Shown one piece after another: positions 61,498 to 64,000 of a stretch of DNA of 64,000 nucleotides (positions are counted from its first letter, which is position 1; every line of letters begins with the position of its first letter). The DNA is from an uncultured Bacillota bacterium. GTDB lineage: Bacteria > Bacillota > Clostridia > Christensenellales > UBA1242. The translations under genes and the position numbers were made by a program. The DNA is taken from NCBI GenBank assembly GCA_900551705.1, contig URWY01000003.1, positions 1-64,000 on the forward strand. Direction: 5' to 3'. The notes below the pieces were generated by a model. That model saw only the letters and a list, made by a program, of their open reading frames with translations. It had not been told where the DNA came from and ran no database searches.

Positions 61498-63255
61498 TTA
61501 CAATAATTTTTCCCAATTTTCAATGATTTTTAAAGCATATTCAAATGCGTTATCAATGACTTTTTTATCCTTTAAATTAACGCCTGCATCTTTTAAAAGC
61601 GAAATTGGGTCTTTGGTTGAACCCGCTTTTAAGAAATTTAAATAGCGCTCTGGCTCTGTTGGTAAAACTTTGTAGACGATATAAAGCGCCGAAATTATGC
61701 CGATAGCGTATTTATATACATAAAATGCGTTATAAAAGTGCGGTATTCTGCTCCATTCATATTGAATTTCTGGCACAAGTTCAACATCTTTTCCAAAATA
61801 TGTTTTATTTAATTGATAATAGAAATCATTTAAAATTTTAGCAGAAATTGGCTTGTCATTTTCGTATTGTTCATGAGCAAATTGTTCAAATTCAGAAAAC
61901 ATGAGTTGCCTGAATGCAGAGCCTTTAAATTCGCTCAAAAAGTGGTCATAATAATAAATTATATCTGACTTGTTGTCCGAATTTTCGCTCAAATATTTGA
62001 GTAAAAGCATTTCGTTTACATTGCTTGCAACTTCTGCAACGAAGATTGTATAGCCTGCTTGATCAAAATTTTGAGTGCTGTTTGAATAGTAAGTGTGCAT
62101 TGCGTGTCCAAGTTCGTGAGCAAGTGTAAAAATCGAATTTGTGTCGCCAATAAAATTGGTTAAAACAACTGGATTTTTTGAGTATGCGCCCCATGAAAAC
62201 GCTCCGCTGTCTTTATTTTCATTTGGATAAATATCTATCCAACGCTCGTTTACTGCCCTATCTATAAGCGTTTGATATTCTTTTCCAAGTGGCAATGTTG
62301 CTTTCTTGATTAAATCAATCGCTTCGTCAAAAGTATAGGTCTTTTTAACGCCTTTTTCTTTTGCAAATTGGTCATAAATCGCAAATTTATCCAAGCCTAA
62401 ACTGCGTCTTTTAACATCAAAATACTTATGGAATACAAACAAATTGTCGTGCATTGATGAAATCAATGTGTCGTAGACTTTTCTGCTTGCTTCTTCGGCA
62501 TAAATAGATAAATCAAGGGTTGATTTAAACTTTCTTAGCCTTGTGTAGAATACATTTTTCTTAACATTATGAATGTAATTTGACGACAAAAAGTTATTAA
62601 ACTTGCCATACGCGCTATTAAGCGCTTTTATGGTGTTTTTTCTCAGTGTTCTATCGTCAGATTGCATAAGTTCAACATAATTCGAATGGGTTAAAGTGTG
62701 TTTTTTGCCCTGGCTATCTTTTGGCGAATCAAACTTTAAATCGCCATCGTCAAAAACATCAAAATTTTCAGAAAAACCGCCTGCCATTTCCCCTGACATT
62801 GATATGATTTTTTCTTCTTTTTCCGACAAAATTAATTTTCTATCCTTAATCATTCCCTTGAAATAATTTTTATACGGAGTTGTTTCGGCAAGCCTTTTTA
62901 AGTCTGATGTTTTATATTTTTTTATTTCAATATCAATAAAAGTTGTTTCAACAGAAAACTTTGATGCAAGAGCATCAACAAGAGTTAATCTTTCACGATA
63001 AAACGAGTTTGTGGCATCTTCGCGAGTTTTTAAAGAAGCGTATACATACAAAATTTCAAGTCTTAATGAGATGTCTTCTTCTAGTTTTAAACATTCAAGC
63101 ATAGTCTTCTCATCAGACAATTTGCCCTTATATTTTTCAAAGTCGTTAACATGGGTTTTTAGGTCTTCATATTCACGATAAAAGGCATCATCGTCTTTGA
63201 AATAACCAGTTAAATCCCATTTAAACTTTTCTTCAATTTCACTTCTTTTTTTCAT
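61498..63255 (-). CDS. pepF: Oligoendopeptidase F
   Basis: A cytoplasmic M3-family zinc peptidase cleaving short peptides. The 585 aa have the catalytic TLAHELGHAMHTYYS (HExxH) and downstream ligand EVASNVNEML, a helical N-terminal domain, and GAFSWGAYSKNPVVLTNF. The length is normal (about 600). It starts 11 bases after the RluA-like stop and ends 18 bases before the U32 gene. Confidence 0.95.
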   Translation of the reverse strand: MKKRSEIEEKFKWDLTGYFKDDDAFYREYEDLKTHVNDFEKYKGKLSDEKTMLECLKLEEDISLRLEILYVYASLKTREDATNSFYRERLTLVDALASKFSVETTFIDIEIKKYKTSDLKRLAETTPYKNYFKGMIKDRKLILSEKEEKIISMSGEMAGGFSENFDVFDDGDLKFDSPKDSQGKKHTLTHSNYVELMQSDDRTLRKNTIKALNSAYGKFNNFLSSNYIHNVKKNVFYTRLRKFKSTLDLSIYAEEASRKVYDTLISSMHDNLFVFHKYFDVKRRSLGLDKFAIYDQFAKEKGVKKTYTFDEAIDLIKKATLPLGKEYQTLIDRAVNERWIDIYPNENKDSGAFSWGAYSKNPVVLTNFIGDTNSIFTLAHELGHAMHTYYSNSTQNFDQAGYTIFVAEVASNVNEMLLLKYLSENSDNKSDIIYYYDHFLSEFKGSAFRQLMFSEFEQFAHEQYENDKPISAKILNDFYYQLNKTYFGKDVELVPEIQYEWSRIPHFYNAFYVYKYAIGIISALYIVYKVLPTEPERYLNFLKAGSTKDPISLLKDAGVNLKDKKVIDNAFEYALKIIENWEKLL

Positions 63256-63266
63256 ATATTTGCCTT

Positions 63267-63977
63267 TTAAACCAATCTTTCAATATTGAATTCTTTCCAT
63301 GGCTCGCTTTCAAGGTCTGGATAGCACTTGAAAGTCATTACATTTTTTGTTGTTGGATGCTCAAAAGTCAATTTATAAGCCCAAAGTGCCAAATTGTCTG
63401 TTTTAGTATTTGTATTAGAATTTTTTGAGCCATATTTAATATCGCCGAAAACAGGAGTTCTTAAACTTGCCATTTGCACTCTGATTTGATGGCTTCTGCC
63501 CGTTAATAATTCTATTTCAGCCAAACTTAAATTATTCTCTACTTCAACGATATTATAAATGAGTTCTGCTCGTTTTGCACCTTCTTCTCCCATAGGCACA
63601 ATTTTTACGATATTTGTTTTTTCATCTTTTTTGAGATAATTTATTTGCTTTTTTCTTCTGTCTGTTGGACAACCTTCAAGAACAGTCAAGTATTTCTTAG
63701 AAAATCTGCCGTCTTTCATTTGTTCAGCAAGTCTTGATGCTGCTTTTGAAGTCTTCGCAAACACCATTAGTCCGCCAGTTGGTCTATCTAATCTATGAAC
63801 CAAGCCGACATAAACATTGCCCGGTTTGTTATACTTAACTTTGATATATTCTTTTACCATATTAAGCATATCTTTATCGCCGCTTTCGTCTTCTTGTGAT
63901 GGAATATTGTGTGGCTTTATAACAACAATAACATGATTATCTTCATAGACAACACTCAATTCTTTTTCTTCTTGCAT
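63267..63977 (-). CDS. RluA-family pseudouridine synthase
   Basis: The 236 aa convert specific uridines in rRNA or tRNA to pseudouridine. YEDNHVIVVIKPHNIPSQ, the catalytic VHRLDRPTGGLMVFAKTSKAA (aspartate in HRLD), KKYLTVLEG and LLTGRSHQIRVQMA are typical. No S4 domain is present, so it belongs to the short RluA/YlyB-like branch. Target position cannot be inferred. AAGGAG lies nine bases before the ATG; it opens the operon with pepF and the U32 gene. Confidence 0.93.
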   Translation of the reverse strand: MQEEKELSVVYEDNHVIVVIKPHNIPSQEDESGDKDMLNMVKEYIKVKYNKPGNVYVGLVHRLDRPTGGLMVFAKTSKAASRLAEQMKDGRFSKKYLTVLEGCPTDRRKKQINYLKKDEKTNIVKIVPMGEEGAKRAELIYNIVEVENNLSLAEIELLTGRSHQIRVQMASLRTPVFGDIKYGSKNSNTNTKTDNLALWAYKLTFEHPTTKNVMTFKCYPDLESEPWKEFNIERLV

Positions 63978-64000
63978 AGTATTCTAATCTCCTTAAATTT

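Noticed and set aside
63972..63979. TTGCATAG at the right end
   Set aside because: It covers the start codon region of the RluA-like gene (ATG CAA read on the minus strand) and lacks the ACTA extension; probably coincidence.

Overview
The window is a 64 kb piece of a low-GC (roughly one third G+C), gene-dense bacterial chromosome. It fits an endospore-forming member of the Firmicutes, most likely an uncultured gut-type Clostridia relative. The evidence is an alpha2-type GlyQS, a mother-cell sigma factor of the SigK type, SpoIIIE/FtsK, the dnaX-ybaB-recR and ylxM-ffh-rpsP-khpA clusters, frequent TTG/GTG starts, standard use of UGA as stop, and large InlB-repeat and MBG-domain surface proteins. 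Three regularly spaced parS-like sites at the left end suggest that the origin-proximal part of the chromosome lies nearby.

Layout. 1-960 is AT-rich, has no convincing gene and carries the parS cluster. 952-2010 is a 5'-truncated hemW, followed by an unknown 144-aa gene, then glyQS and a phosphohexomutase on the minus strand. 5.7-11.4 kb encodes a 1885-aa mosaic surface protein. 11.6-15.7 kb is the operon-like series dnaX (split at an A9 tract), ybaB, recR, argS. 15.8-21.0 kb is a 1753-aa MBG/YDG repeat protein with a C-terminal membrane anchor. 21.1-23.2 kb is ylxM-ffh-rpsP-khpA, facing sigK. 24.3-26.7 kb holds a shikimate-kinase-like protein lacking its P-loop, then transketolase. 26.7-29.2 kb looks like an accessory island: a SLOG-like protein, an XRE regulator with three operator-like sites, a candidate small RNA and two genes of unknown function. 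29.3-36.6 kb has rpsO, pnp, rpmE, ligA, secD and secF. 36.7-45.0 kb has an ArsR regulator, a small Cys-containing protein, polA, hslVU, a TcdA-like enzyme, an RseC-like membrane protein, thioredoxin and two YugP-type peptidases. 45.1-48.5 kb has a Rho-like protein without a P-loop, a membrane protein, a DivIVA-like coiled coil and a TasA/camelysin-like secreted protein. 48.6-57.8 kb has ftsK, rimO, pgsA, cinA (short), recA, a hydrolase and a membrane-anchored MurF-type ligase. The right end has a tyrosine recombinase, a nucleotidyltransferase-like protein with lost catalytic acids that is bracketed by a short repeated motif, and a minus-strand operon rluA-like, pepF, U32 peptidase.

How the genes work together. 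Most of the window is housekeeping: translation, replication and repair, secretion, cell envelope and protein quality control. The parts that look new are (i) a probable surface fibre system, in which a stand-alone TasA-like protein and the N-terminal domain of the 1885-aa adhesin share the same pattern; (ii) four proteins that keep a known fold but appear to have lost key functional residues (Rho-like, nucleotidyltransferase-like, shikimate-kinase-like, RseC-like); (iii) a palindromic motif, TTGCATAGYACTATGCAA, found upstream of ligA and around the nucleotidyltransferase-like gene; and (iv) several promoters whose -10 box lies 5-7 nt before the start codon, implying leaderless mRNAs. All family calls come from reading motifs by eye; no database search was run.
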